DNA of 64,000 nucleotides from Longimicrobiaceae bacterium (GCA_036375715.1 DASVBS010000069.1:37480-101479), one strand, 5' to 3'. Numbered from the stretch's first letter, positions 53,325-61,530 are shown. The notes: a model not told the origin generated them from the sequence alone. Numbers and translations: made by a program.

Positions 53325-53681
53325 TTGCGACGGCTAGCCCTGCTCCCCTTGTTGCTCGCCGTTCTGTTCCTCGGCGCCTGCGATGATATCACCGGGCCCG
53401 GGGGGCGCTCGCTCGACGGTCGATGGAGCACTCGCTTCGACGGTGAGACCATTCGCTTCTCTCTGCGGGACGACCGCGGCGACGTTCGCGGCTCCGGGGA
53501 TTGGGGACGCGACGACGTTTATGTCTGGGGGGAGCGCTACGATTCAGACGTCTACCTGACCTTCGAGTTCGACCGCTTCAGCCCCATCGAGTTCGAGGGG
53601 GAGATCCGCGGCCGCGAGATCGAAGGGCGGCTCTACGGCTCGGGGCTCGACGGAGAAAGGGTACGGTTCAGACGAGATTAG
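53325..53681 (+). CDS. Small lipoprotein of unknown function
   Basis: The TTG start at 53325 is supported by AGGAGG at 53314-53319. The 118-residue product has a lipoprotein signal (LALLPLLLAVLFLGAC) and a mature domain of about 95 residues rich in Arg, Asp and Gly with repeating beta-strand-like units (SLDGRWSTRFDGETIRF, YVWGERYDSDVYLTFEF, FEGEIRGREIEGRLYGSG). This suggests a small antiparallel sheet or barrel. It is not recognised as a known family. A strong hairpin follows 48 bp after the stop. Confidence 0.75.
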   Translation: MRRLALLPLLLAVLFLGACDDITGPGGRSLDGRWSTRFDGETIRFSLRDDRGDVRGSGDWGRDDVYVWGERYDSDVYLTFEFDRFSPIEFEGEIRGREIEGRLYGSGLDGERVRFRRD

Positions 53682-53729
53682 GCCGCGAGCCGACCGAGTG
53701 GGCCCGCTGGCCGCGAGGGGCTGGGTAAA

Positions 53730-53770
53730 AAGGGGGTGCGGGGTGCGACGTGTGCGCCCCGCACCCCCTT
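53730..53770. terminator. Strong bidirectional-looking terminator
   Basis: AAGGGGGTGCGGGG (53730-53743) pairs perfectly over 14 bp with 53757-53770, loop 13 nt. A run of five As (53727-53731) precedes it, so the T-tract lies on the minus strand. Downstream on the plus strand only TT follows. It most likely ends the 53325 gene and shields the DUF1080 gene. Confidence 0.7.
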
Positions 53771-53856
53771 GTGCCGCAGCGCGGAGAGCGGCACTGTAGG
53801 CTGGAACCACGCGCCGTCGTGGCGCACAGCCCGTTCGCACTTTTCACCATCGGACC

Positions 53857-54675
53857 ATGCGGACTCGAAACCTCTCTCTGAAGAAGGTCCACACCGCTCC
53901 TGTTGTCGGCCTGGTGCTCACCGGCCTGCTCGTCGCCGGCTGCTCCTCCGCCGATAGCGAAGGAGCCCCCGCAGAAGGTGCCGCGACCGAAGGAACCGCC
54001 ACGCAAGGAGCCGCCCAGGCTGGCGCTCCGAATGCGCTGACGGCTCAGGAGCAGGCGGAGGGGTGGGTGCTTCTTTTTGATGGAGACGACCTCGACCAGT
54101 GGCGAGGCTACCGCCGGGATACCCCGCCGGCGCGCTGGCAGCCGCAGGACAGCGTGCTCGCCTTCGTCCCGGAAGGGGACGACGGCGGTGACCTGATGAC
54201 CCGCGAGCAGTTCGGCGATTTCGAGTTCCGTTACGACTGGCGGATCTCGGAGGGAGGCAACAGCGGAGTCATCTATCGAGCGACGGAGGACTCGGACGCG
54301 CCCTGGCACACCGGTCCGGAGATGCAGATCCTCGACGACGAGCGTCACCCGGACGCCAACGCCGGGGTGAATGGCAACCGCAGGGCCGGCTCGCTGTACG
54401 ACATGATCGCGCCGACGCCGGGTGTCGTTCGCCCCGCCGGGCAGTGGAACGAGGCGCGCATTGTTGCGAACGGCAACCACGTCGAGCACTGGCTCAATGG
54501 CCAGAAGGTGGTCGAGTACGAAATCGGCAGCGAGCGTTGGGACAGCCTCTACCAGGCCAGCAAGTTCACCGAGTATCCTGGCTTCGGCGTCCAGCAGCGC
54601 GGCTACATCGTGCTGCAGGACCACGGGGATCCGGTCTGGTTCCGGAACCTGAAGATCCGGCCGCTGGGCTCCTGA
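53857..54675 (+). CDS. DUF1080 (3-keto-disaccharide hydrolase) lipoprotein
   Basis: This 272-residue protein has a lipoprotein signal (APVVGLVLTGLLVAGC), an Ala/Gly/Glu/Thr low-complexity spacer (about 34-60) and a jelly-roll DUF1080 domain: GWVLLFDGDDLDQWRGY, SEGGNSGVIYRATED, PWHTGPEMQILDDERH and YIVLQDHGDPVWFRNLKIRPL. DUF1080 proteins are implicated in cleaving 3-ketoglycosides formed by Gfo/Idh/MocA-type oxidation. It is monocistronic here. Its presence supports an oxidative route for the glycans imported by the SusCD systems. Confidence 0.92.
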   Translation: MRTRNLSLKKVHTAPVVGLVLTGLLVAGCSSADSEGAPAEGAATEGTATQGAAQAGAPNALTAQEQAEGWVLLFDGDDLDQWRGYRRDTPPARWQPQDSVLAFVPEGDDGGDLMTREQFGDFEFRYDWRISEGGNSGVIYRATEDSDAPWHTGPEMQILDDERHPDANAGVNGNRRAGSLYDMIAPTPGVVRPAGQWNEARIVANGNHVEHWLNGQKVVEYEIGSERWDSLYQASKFTEYPGFGVQQRGYIVLQDHGDPVWFRNLKIRPLGS

Positions 54676-54745
54676 GGCCGGGCACCAGGTCGCTCGCCCC
54701 GACCGGGGCGAGCGATCCGACGGCGGCAAGCAGGAGGGAAGGGGG

Positions 54746-55312
54746 ATGGCTGAGACCACCATCGTTGCGGACCGCAGCGGCGATCTGCGGCTGACCGAGA
54801 CGGAGAAGCGCGATCGCTACGGTGAAGTCGTGCAACTCATCGAAGCCACGATCGCCGACGAGCGAGATCTGCTGACGTGCATGACCTCGGTCGTTTGCCT
54901 GCTGCACAACGCGCTGCCGTACTTCTACTGGACCGGTTTCTACCGCCGCGTGGCTCTACGCGAGCTGAGGGTCGGACCCTACCAGGGTACGCTCGGCTGT
55001 CTCACCATCGACTTCGATCGCGGGGTGTGCGGCGCCTGCGCGCGCGAGCGGCGCACCATCATCGTTCCGGACGTCGATGTGTTCCCCGGCCACATCGCCT
55101 GCGATTCTGCCTCGCGCTCGGAGATCGTGGTGCCGGTTTTCGATGCCCACGACCGCCTGATCGCTGTGCTGGACGTGGACAGCACCCTCCCGGCCGCCTT
55201 CGACGAGATCGATCAACTCTATCTGGAGCAGGTCGTGGCGCTGCTCCGGTCGAAAGAGGTGCTCCCCCTGGTGTACGTTCCGCCGGCGCCGTCCCGCAGT
55301 GTCCAATCCTGA
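54746..55312 (+). CDS. msrC: Free methionine-(R)-sulfoxide reductase (GAF domain)
   Basis: This 188-residue cytosolic GAF-domain protein has the fRMsr signature: LPYFYWTGFYRR, then GPYQGTLGCLTIDF, RGVCGACARERRTIIVPDVDVFPGHIACDSASRSEIVVPV. The three redox cysteines are Cys85, Cys95 and Cys119, matching E. coli MsrC (84, 94, 118). It reduces free methionine-R-sulfoxide with thioredoxin. The N-terminal 25 residues and the last 12 are longer than the E. coli enzyme. GGAGG lies upstream of ATG 54746. It converges on the protease gene with a 45-bp gap. Confidence 0.95.
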   Translation: MAETTIVADRSGDLRLTETEKRDRYGEVVQLIEATIADERDLLTCMTSVVCLLHNALPYFYWTGFYRRVALRELRVGPYQGTLGCLTIDFDRGVCGACARERRTIIVPDVDVFPGHIACDSASRSEIVVPVFDAHDRLIAVLDVDSTLPAAFDEIDQLYLEQVVALLRSKEVLPLVYVPPAPSRSVQS

Positions 55313-55357
55313 AGCACGCGGCTCCGCTCGGCACGTTCTGAATCGCCCGTTCCTTCC

Positions 55358-56470
55358 TCACAGCGATCGCACGGATCTCCGCCACGACACTCCCTCCTCC
55401 GGGCGGAGCGCGCCGTGGATCATGATCATCTCCCCCACGTTTTCGGGGGTAAGGAGGCCCACGAGCCGGCCGTGCTGGTCGGTTACCGGCAGGGCTGGAC
55501 AGTGGGACTCCTGCATCAATCGGAAAGCCTCCGCAAAAGATGCCCACCAGGGGATCGAGGGGATGTTGGTGCGCATCGCCTCCTGAACCGGTGCGTCGGC
55601 GCCGCGGCGCCGGAGCGCGGTGATGAGGTCGTCGCGAGTGAGGATGCCCAGAACGATCCCGGCTCCATCCACTACCGGGAAGTCGTGCTGGTGGGTGTGG
55701 AGCAGGGCGTCGGCGGCGTCTGCCAGCGTCGCGCTCGGCGGCAGCGTGCGGAAGTGCGTTACCATGGCCTCCGAGAGCGGGAGCGTCTCGGTGACGTCGC
55801 GCATCTGCGAAGCGGCGGATTCCTGGGTGGCGCCCAGGTACACGAACAGGGCGATGAAGACCAGGAAGGGGTTCGTGAAGAGCCCCACGAAGCCGAAGAG
55901 GAAGGCCATCCCCTGTCCGATGCGGGCCGCGACGCTGGTGGCGCGCACGTAGCTCATCCGCATCGCGAGGAAGGCGCGCAGCACGCGACCGCCGTCCATG
56001 GGGAAGGCCGGCAGCAGGTTGAAGAGCACCAGCATCACGTTGACGGTTAGCACCTGCGCGAGCAGCGCCGCCGCTCCCGGCTGCGCCAGCGCCTCCGGAT
56101 CCGCCATCTGGCCCACGATCAGGAACAGGATGGCCGCGATCGCGACGTTCACCGCCGGACCGGCGAGCGCCACCACCAGTTCCTGCTTCGGGTCGTCCGG
56201 CATCCGCTTCAGCCGCGCCACGCCGCCAATCGGCAGGAGCGTGATATCGGGGGTCTCGATGCCGTACCTGCGGGCGGCGGCCACGTGTCCGAACTCGTGC
56301 AGGAGCACGCTGGCGAAGATGAGGAGGATGAAGATCAGCCCGCTGATGGCGGCTGCAGGTCCCCCCTGCCAGTAGTAGATGATCCCGATCCAGACCAGGA
56401 GGAGCAGGAAGGTGACGTGGATCTTCACGTCGGTTCCCGCCACCCGGAGAATGGTGAAGGACCAGCGCAT
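55358..56470 (-). CDS. Site-2-protease-family membrane metalloprotease with CBS pair
   Basis: This 370-residue protein has about six helices with the zinc motif HEFGH (58-62) and the second-site FPMDGGRVLRAF (Asp as third ligand). Two CBS domains follow (about 230-355, including LPPSATLADAADALLHTHQHDFPVVDG and LGILTRDDLITALR). This is the Rip3/SpoIVFB-like group of intramembrane proteases in which CBS domains sense nucleotides. It probably cleaves an anti-sigma or other membrane protein. Its target is unknown; an ECF sigma gene lies 1 kb upstream on the same strand but has no visible anti-sigma partner. Confidence 0.93.
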   Translation of the reverse strand: MRWSFTILRVAGTDVKIHVTFLLLLVWIGIIYYWQGGPAAAISGLIFILLIFASVLLHEFGHVAAARRYGIETPDITLLPIGGVARLKRMPDDPKQELVVALAGPAVNVAIAAILFLIVGQMADPEALAQPGAAALLAQVLTVNVMLVLFNLLPAFPMDGGRVLRAFLAMRMSYVRATSVAARIGQGMAFLFGFVGLFTNPFLVFIALFVYLGATQESAASQMRDVTETLPLSEAMVTHFRTLPPSATLADAADALLHTHQHDFPVVDGAGIVLGILTRDDLITALRRRGADAPVQEAMRTNIPSIPWWASFAEAFRLMQESHCPALPVTDQHGRLVGLLTPENVGEMIMIHGALRPEEGVSWRRSVRSL

Positions 56471-56758
56471 CGAGAACTCCTGCGAGGTGAGATTCGCTCT
56501 GCGGCGTCGGCTGCCGCGCCGCGTCGCCTCTCCCGCCCTCGAGCGACTACCTCGGATGTGGAACGCGCTGGTGAGCGGGAACAGGCGGCTTCAGGTGGAG
56601 CGGTAGGTGGCTCCAGCCGCTCTACTGAGCACGACCTGTTCCTTTCGTAGCAGTCTCCAGGCCCGGCGGAGCGAGTGGGTGCCTCGCTGAGATGAGGGAG
56701 TACGGAAAAGGGCTGGTATCCTCCTGACCTTTCAGATCTTGCCGGCTACCTCCAAGGG

Positions 56759-57283
56759 TTACGTTCGCGATCCTGCGGAGAGCTCCGCGTCCTCCTCGCC
56801 CGCAAGAAGCTCCATCTCGGCGGTCCGCTGCCCGACTCGCTGGGTGAGTGGCACGAAGTCGACGATCTGGTAGCGCCGCTCCCCTCCCGGGGCCGGGACC
56901 GTGACGATCTCCCCGCTCGATCGACCCAGCAGCGCCTCGCCCAGCGGCGAAGACATCGACAACTGCCCCTCCTCTGGATCGACGAGGTGCCCCGTTAGCA
57001 GGGTCACCGTCTCCTCGACACCCGTATCGAGATCACGGATGCGGACGAGTGAGCCGTAGCCCACCCGATCGGTCCACAGCGTTCGAGGGTCGATGTGGGT
57101 CATCCCCGCCAACAACTGTCCCAGAAACCGGATTCGCTTCTGATAGATCCGTTCCACGCTCTCCGCCAGTTCACTCTCGGAGACCTCCAACGACTGCGAA
57201 AGCCGCGCGGACATTCGCAAGGTCAGCTCGTGCGATAGGGTTTCCAGCTCTTCTCCGATCCGCGTCTTTACCTCGGCCAGCAT
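56759..57283 (-). CDS. GreA/GreB-family elongation factor-like protein (copy 1)
   Basis: ATG 57283 is favoured, with AGGAGG 5 nt upstream; ATG 57286 is adjacent. The 174-residue protein has a helical N-terminus (about 1-70, ending RIRFLGQLLAGM), and a GreA-type FKBP-like C-terminal domain: VGYGSLVRIRDLDTGVEETVTL, SMSSPLGEALLGRSSGEIVTV and RRYQIVDFVPL. Gre factors restart backtracked RNA polymerase, but the acidic coiled-coil tip residues are not clearly conserved, so a non-cleavage role is possible. A second paralog lies at 58226, with the ECF sigma gene between them. Confidence 0.85.
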   Translation of the reverse strand: MLAEVKTRIGEELETLSHELTLRMSARLSQSLEVSESELAESVERIYQKRIRFLGQLLAGMTHIDPRTLWTDRVGYGSLVRIRDLDTGVEETVTLLTGHLVDPEEGQLSMSSPLGEALLGRSSGEIVTVPAPGGERRYQIVDFVPLTQRVGQRTAEMELLAGEEDAELSAGSRT

Positions 57284-57413
57284 CATTTCCTCCTGCGCGG
57301 GGGCGGCGCGGCGGAAGCGCCGCGACCCAATCGTTGGCGAGCACGGGACGATGAAGGTCACTCGTTGATTCAGTCCCTCCGCCCGGGTGATCGTTACGCA
57401 CCCACCGCGCAGC

Positions 57414-58133
57414 TCAGGCCTCGGCGAAGATGGCGTCGCGGATCTTTGTGCGAGCCCGGTGGAGCAGCACGCGCTGGTTTCCATCGCTCAGGTCGAGCGC
57501 CTCGCAGACCTCCTCGGCGCTCCAGCCCTCCAGATCCCGCAGCGTGATCACCTGCTGCTGCCGCGGGGGCAGCTCGCGGATTGCGGCTTCGATGCGGGCC
57601 TGCAGCTCGCGACCGGCGAGCTCCTCGTCGGGATCGCTTCCGCTGGCCAGGTTCCCATGCCACTCCAGCGGCCCCGTGCGCTCCGGGAGGAACAGCCATT
57701 CGAGCTCCTCTCCCGTGCTTGCTCCGGCTGCGTTGGCGGGCACGGCGAGGTCGCTCATCGGAACGCTGCGCGCCTCGCGACGAGCCAGGCTGCGGGCACG
57801 GTTGGCGAGGATGCGGAAGACCCATGTCTTCAGCGAGGCCCGTCCCTCGAAGGTGTCGATTCCCCGCAGCACGGCGAGCCAGGTCTCCTGGACGGCCTCC
57901 TCGGCATCCGCATCGGTGCGGACGTAGCTCCGGGCCACGCGCAACATGGGCGAGTACCAGCGGTCCAGCAGCCGTTCGAACGCGGCCTCGTCGCCATCCC
58001 GCAGTGCCCGCAGCAGCAGGGTTTCCGCGCTGGCCTTCCTGGGTGTCGGCAGCGGCGGCGGAAGGTCGGCATGTGACAGCGTGCCTACGCGCTCACGCGG
58101 GCTCCGCAGCCACTTTCGAGTCGTCGATTTCAC
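57414..58133 (-). CDS. ECF RNA polymerase sigma factor
   Basis: GTG 58133 gives 239 residues; GAGGT lies 6 nt upstream, and earlier starts extend into untypical sequence. Region 2 is seen in EAAFERLLDRWYSPMLRVARSYV and DAEEAVQETWLAVLRGIDTFEGR, and region 4 in RIEAAIRELPPRQQQVITLRDL and SAEEVCEALDLSDGNQRVLLHRARTKIRDAI. The linker (about 115-165) is longer than usual. No anti-sigma gene is adjacent, so regulation may be by expression. Its neighbours are two Gre-like factors, an unusual cluster of RNA-polymerase-binding proteins. Confidence 0.93.
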   Translation of the reverse strand: MKSTTRKWLRSPRERVGTLSHADLPPPLPTPRKASAETLLLRALRDGDEAAFERLLDRWYSPMLRVARSYVRTDADAEEAVQETWLAVLRGIDTFEGRASLKTWVFRILANRARSLARREARSVPMSDLAVPANAAGASTGEELEWLFLPERTGPLEWHGNLASGSDPDEELAGRELQARIEAAIRELPPRQQQVITLRDLEGWSAEEVCEALDLSDGNQRVLLHRARTKIRDAIFAEA

Positions 58134-58225
58134 GTCAGCACCTCGTTCCAGGGTGACCATAACATCATGGGGCCGCCGCTGCGGCCCCATGAGGATCCAG
58201 CTCTCGTTGTGTGCGTACGCCGGAG

Positions 58226-58759
58226 TCAGGCACTGGCCGCGATCCGATCGGGCGGGTAGTCGCGCTTCCGCCGCCCGAGCGTCTGGCTGACCTCTGCCTC
58301 GCCCATGCCTACCATATCAAACACTGTCGATACGGAAAGGATCCTCAGACGTCGCCTTCCTTGAGGCGCGGCCACTTCCACCAGGTCGCCCTCGCGTCCG
58401 CCGAGCAACGACTGGCCCACGGGAGAGCCGATCGTGACCTCCCCCGCGTCGAGATCCAGGTCGTCGCCATTCATGATCGTGTACTCGAACGAATCACCCG
58501 TCCGAAGGTCCTCTACCAGGATTCGAGAGCCGAATCCAGCTCGATCGACCATGACCATATCCGTCCCCACCCGCTCCAGTCCGGCGAGTACGCGCTTCAG
58601 ATAGCGAACCTTCTGCTGAACGGCGCGCTGCCGGTCGAGAATCGCGGAATACTCCTCGGGCGTGTGCTCCATGCCGAGCATGTGCGGGATGTGCTCGGTC
58701 AGCTCCCAGATCAGCTGCTCGAGCTGGCTGTTGAGTCGGCTTTCCAGAGAGGTGTTCAT
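58226..58759 (-). CDS. GreA/GreB-family elongation factor-like protein (copy 2)
   Basis: ATG 58759 (177 residues) is chosen because the upstream frame runs through a hairpin region. It has an N-terminal helical segment (about 1-70, with MLGMEHTPEEYSAILDRQRAVQQKVRYLKRVLAGL), then a GreA C-terminal domain: AGFGSRILVEDLRTGDSFEYTI, GEVTIGSPVGQSLLGGREGDLVEV and GRRRLRILSVS. It is a divergent paralog of the 56759 protein. A perfect 14-bp hairpin lies 118-161 bp upstream and may form a leader attenuator. Whether it cleaves or only binds RNA polymerase is unknown. Confidence 0.85.
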   Translation of the reverse strand: MNTSLESRLNSQLEQLIWELTEHIPHMLGMEHTPEEYSAILDRQRAVQQKVRYLKRVLAGLERVGTDMVMVDRAGFGSRILVEDLRTGDSFEYTIMNGDDLDLDAGEVTIGSPVGQSLLGGREGDLVEVAAPQGRRRLRILSVSTVFDMVGMGEAEVSQTLGRRKRDYPPDRIAASA

Positions 58760-58876
58760 GGACTCTTCCGCAGATGTTCGCGACCTCCAAGCGCATCGCC
58801 CAACCCCCTCCTTGGATCGAATTTCGCGCGGGTTGTGGCTCCTGACGACCGGAGAGCGAGGTCGACATATGTGCAT

Positions 58877-58920
58877 GCCCCCGCCGCATGGTCGATCTGT
58901 TCGGCCCATGCGGCGGGGGC
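58877..58920 (-). promoter_or_regulatory. Perfect 14-bp hairpin in the gre-like leader
   Basis: GCCCCCGCCGCATG (58877-58890) pairs perfectly with 58907-58920 across a 16-nt loop. It lies in the 365-bp gap (58760-59124) between the divergent Gre-like and stress-protein genes, with no upstream gene that it could terminate. A leader attenuator is possible. The rest of the gap shows no gene. Confidence 0.55.
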
Positions 58921-59124
58921 TCTTCGTGCGTGTCTCTTACTTGGAGAGTCTCGCTAGCGGCGCAGATGTTACACGGCGTCCGCGAGCCGCGGAGAACGTT
59001 GTGCTGGCAGCTCGACGCACGGACGGGGGCGGGCCGGATTTCACGGCGGGCGTGCCCGGATGTCGAAAGAGCTGCCACCGTTTTGCCAGTCCGTAACAAA
59101 CGGCACGAGGAGCGGACCATCAGG

Positions 59125-59883
59125 ATGGACGCCGAACCGCTCCCGCCATCATGGGCTCAGTCGGAGGGCGAGGGAGGTCGACCGGTCGAGGTGAGCAGGT
59201 GTGCGGCCGGCGTTGACCGGTCGTCCGCATACGAACCAGACCCCAGTGCCATGAGTCTTTCGGTGATTTTGCCGCTACACGACGCGCTCTTCTCGCCGCG
59301 ACTGATCCCGCTCCTCATCGAGCTCGGCCGGCGAAGCGATGCCGTGGTCCACGTCGTCGACCTGCGCCCCTCCCCGGATGCCGCCGATGCGGCGCCCGGC
59401 CGCAGTCCGCGCGACGCCGGCTTCGGGAAGAACGGGCGTCAGCACGCGCTGCGCGAGGCGTACGTCGAGAGCGTCGCCCACCAGATTGCCGACGTGCTCG
59501 GCAGCACCCGCGTGAAAGTGGCAGTGCGGGAAGGCGAGCCGGGTGAGCAGCTGGCGGAGTACGCGCGCGAGCGCGACGCCGAGCTGATTGCCATCGGGAC
59601 CGAGGACCGGGACGAGGACGGCCACGAGGCGGCGCTCAGCTTTGCCAGGGCGCTGGCCCGCTACACCGGCGTAGCAGTCTTCCTGCTCGCGTCCTCCCGC
59701 GACGAAACCAGCGGCATCTTCGTCGCCGACCTCGACGGGTCCGAAGCCGCGCGCTCCCGTCTCGAGCTCGCGCTCTCCTCCACCCGTCTCGCCGGTGCCC
59801 GCGAGCTGACGGTCTACGCGCTCCCCGATGGCGACACCATCGCCGAGCCACCCCGTCTCCATCCGGTGGCCGGGCGGCCGTAG
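59125..59883 (+). CDS. Universal stress protein family
   Basis: ATG 59125 gives 252 residues; ATG 59250 would remove a 42-residue poorly ordered N-terminus and is an alternative. A Usp domain is visible from about 43: SLSVILPLHDALFSPRLIPLLIELG, AVVHVVDLRPSPD, VKVAVREGEPGEQLAEYARERDAELIAIGTEDRDED and FARALARYTGVAVFLLAS. A short half-domain follows (about 190-240). Usp proteins bind nucleotides or respond to stress without a fixed chemistry. It is convergent with the arsR gene. Confidence 0.8.
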   Translation: MDAEPLPPSWAQSEGEGGRPVEVSRCAAGVDRSSAYEPDPSAMSLSVILPLHDALFSPRLIPLLIELGRRSDAVVHVVDLRPSPDAADAAPGRSPRDAGFGKNGRQHALREAYVESVAHQIADVLGSTRVKVAVREGEPGEQLAEYARERDAELIAIGTEDRDEDGHEAALSFARALARYTGVAVFLLASSRDETSGIFVADLDGSEAARSRLELALSSTRLAGARELTVYALPDGDTIAEPPRLHPVAGRP

Positions 59884-59887
59884 GGCT

Positions 59888-60235
59888 TCAGTCGATCTTC
59901 CCCTCCGCCCCCTCTTCCAGATCTCGCTTCAGCCGATCGAGCAGGCTCACCGCGGAGACGGCGTACGGCCGGATCCAGCGGTCGTGGATTCGCTTGATCG
60001 GGATCGCGTTCAGATGGTTCCAGCGTTCGCGCCCGCGGCGGGCTGGGATCACCAGCTCCGCCTTCTCGAGCACGCGCAGGTGCTGCATCACGGTACAGCG
60101 ATCCAGGTGGGGGAAGAGGCCGCACAGCTCACCCGTCGTGCGCGGCCCATCGCGCAGCGCGTCGAGCAGCGCCCGACGCGTCCGTGACGCCAGCGCCTTG
60201 AAAATCAGATCGTCATTGACTTCGGGGGATGACAT
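59888..60235 (-). CDS. ArsR-family regulator
   Basis: ATG 60235 gives 115 residues; the longer frame begins inside the operator. The winged helix includes DDLIFKALASRTRRALLDALRDG, TTGELCGLFPHLDRCTVMQHLRVLEKAELVIPARRGRERW. It has no metal-binding cysteine cluster, so a non-metal ligand is likely. It is divergent from an SRPBCC-domain gene across 59 bp holding a perfect palindrome (60235-60252), the usual arrangement of ArsR-SRPBCC pairs, in which the regulator controls both genes. Confidence 0.9.
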   Translation of the reverse strand: MSSPEVNDDLIFKALASRTRRALLDALRDGPRTTGELCGLFPHLDRCTVMQHLRVLEKAELVIPARRGRERWNHLNAIPIKRIHDRWIRPYAVSAVSLLDRLKRDLEEGAEGKID

Positions 60236-60252
60236 GTTATAAAAATATAACA
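60235..60252. promoter_or_regulatory. Palindromic operator in the arsR/SRPBCC divergent region
   Basis: TGTTATA (60235-60241) and TATAACA (60246-60252) form a perfect 7-bp inverted repeat with AAAA between. Its first base is also the first base of the arsR start codon. It is the only AT-rich tract in the 59-bp divergent region and probably serves as the ArsR site for both promoters. Confidence 0.7.
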
Positions 60253-60294
60253 CAAGGTGCGGATTTCAAGCGGCACAAGCACAAGGAGGGGAGG

Positions 60295-60756
60295 ATGGAG
60301 CTCAGATTCGAGGTCGCCGGACGCATCGCCCGGCCGGTTCACGCGGTGTTCGAGGCGGTGGCCGATCCGTCGCAGCTTTCGCGCTACTTCACTACGGGCG
60401 GAGCGAGTGGGCGGCTGGAGCCGGGCGCGACGGTCAGCTGGGATTTCGCCGACTACCCCGGCGCCTTCCCCGTGCAGGTCCTGGCGGTGGAGCAGGATCG
60501 ACGCATCGTTTTGCGCTGGGATGCCTACGAGGAGGGGGCGGACGCGCCGGCGGACTACCAGACGACCGTGACGATCACCTTTGAGCCGCTCGAGGACGGT
60601 CGCACGCTCGTGCGCATCGCCGAGGAGGGCTGGCGCCCGACCGACGCGGGGCTGCGCGCCTCCTACGACAACTGCTTCGGCTGGTCGCAGATGCTCTGCG
60701 CGCTCAAGGCGCATCTCGAGTACGGCATCAACCTGCGGGAGGGGATGTTCGTGTAG
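60295..60756 (+). CDS. SRPBCC (AHSA1-like) domain protein
   Basis: ATG 60295 follows AAGGAGGGGAGG, making the start firm; 153 residues. It has the AHSA1/START-like fold: ELRFEVAGRIARPVHAVFEAVADPSQLSRYFTTGGASG, LEPGATVSWDFADYPGAFPVQV and TLVRIAEEGWRPTDAGLRASYDNCFGWSQMLCALKAHLEYG. These proteins bind hydrophobic ligands in a deep cavity. The divergent ArsR regulator and shared operator are typical. A heptamer repeat region begins 35 bp downstream. Confidence 0.9.
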   Translation: MELRFEVAGRIARPVHAVFEAVADPSQLSRYFTTGGASGRLEPGATVSWDFADYPGAFPVQVLAVEQDRRIVLRWDAYEEGADAPADYQTTVTITFEPLEDGRTLVRIAEEGWRPTDAGLRASYDNCFGWSQMLCALKAHLEYGINLREGMFV

Positions 60757-60790
60757 CGGGGACGGGCTGTGTTGAGGGCAGCGGTAGTGG

Positions 60791-61028
60791 AGCTTGGGTT
60801 ATCCGTTATCCGTTGGCTGGTTATCAGTTATCAGTCACCAGTCCGAACCGAATTGCTGGCTCCCCGACACGTCAGTGCGGGCTGGGGCGATCCCGCCCGA
60901 ACCGGGCGGCCCGCCGCGCAATGTGTGGGCTGACCTCGAAACAGGACCACCGGTCCGGGACGGATAACGTATAGCGGACAACGGATAACCCAAGCTTGTA
61001 CCGGACAACGGATAACCCAAGCTTGTAC
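60791..61028. repeat. GTTATCM heptamer inverted repeats plus 27-bp tandem duplication
   Basis: The left part (60791-60841) reads AGCTTGGGTTATCCGTTATCC then GTTGGCT, GTTATCA, GTTATCA and GTCACCA units. The right part has GGATAAC, GTATAGC, GGACAAC, GGATAAC in reverse orientation and a perfect 27-bp tandem duplication (60975-61001 and 61002-61028). AGCTTGGGTTATCCGTT occurs once on plus and twice on minus strand. The whole 60757-61121 gap has no gene I can support. Confidence 0.8.
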
Positions 61029-61121
61029 GAGTAACCAGATCGAAACTCTGGCGTCCACCTCCGAGCAGGCTCAATCTTCAACATCCCACCTCTCGTCCGC
61101 GTCCGTCTGCGAGGTCCTGCC

Positions 61122-61502
61122 ATGGTGATCGCCGGTTTTCTCCAGATCTTTCTCTGCGCCAGCTTCGGAGGCTTTCTCGCCGAGCTGCTTCGCTGGTACC
61201 AGGTGCGCGAGTCGGAGCACTTTCCCGAATACGCGCGAGGACTCCGGTACTGGGTGGTGACCGTGCTGATGATCGTCAGCGGTGGACTGCTGGCGGTGCT
61301 CTACGGCACCGACCCGCGCAACGCCATCCTCGTCCTCCACATCGGCCTTTCCGCGCCCCTGATCATCAAGACCCTGGCGGAGACTCGCGCCGGCGTCCCG
61401 GAACCGACTGTCCCCGCGCCACGTTTTCCCGGACGATCCATGGATCGCCCTGCGCCCGCGAAATCTCGAGCCTCGCTGATCGACTTCCTGGCGGGGCGAT
61501 AG
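61122..61502 (+). CDS. Small membrane protein of unknown function
   Basis: I do not recognise this 126-residue protein. It has three hydrophobic stretches: IAGFLQIFLCASFGGFLAELL (about 3-23), YWVVTVLMIVSGGLLAVLYG (about 43-62) and ILVLHIGLSAPLIIKTLA (about 69-86). A basic, Pro/Arg-rich cytosolic tail follows (about 90-126). GAGGT precedes ATG 61122. Its stop is 28 bp before the HEITH protein gene, which also has a GAGG site, so they form a two-gene unit. It may anchor the larger protein at the membrane. Confidence 0.75.
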   Translation: MVIAGFLQIFLCASFGGFLAELLRWYQVRESEHFPEYARGLRYWVVTVLMIVSGGLLAVLYGTDPRNAILVLHIGLSAPLIIKTLAETRAGVPEPTVPAPRFPGRSMDRPAPAKSRASLIDFLAGR

Positions 61503-61530
61503 CGGTCACCCCACTCAAAGGGGGGAGGTC

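Noticed and set aside
60975..61028. Possible CRISPR-like repeats
   Set aside because: The two 27-bp copies are directly adjacent with no spacers, and no cas gene is present.
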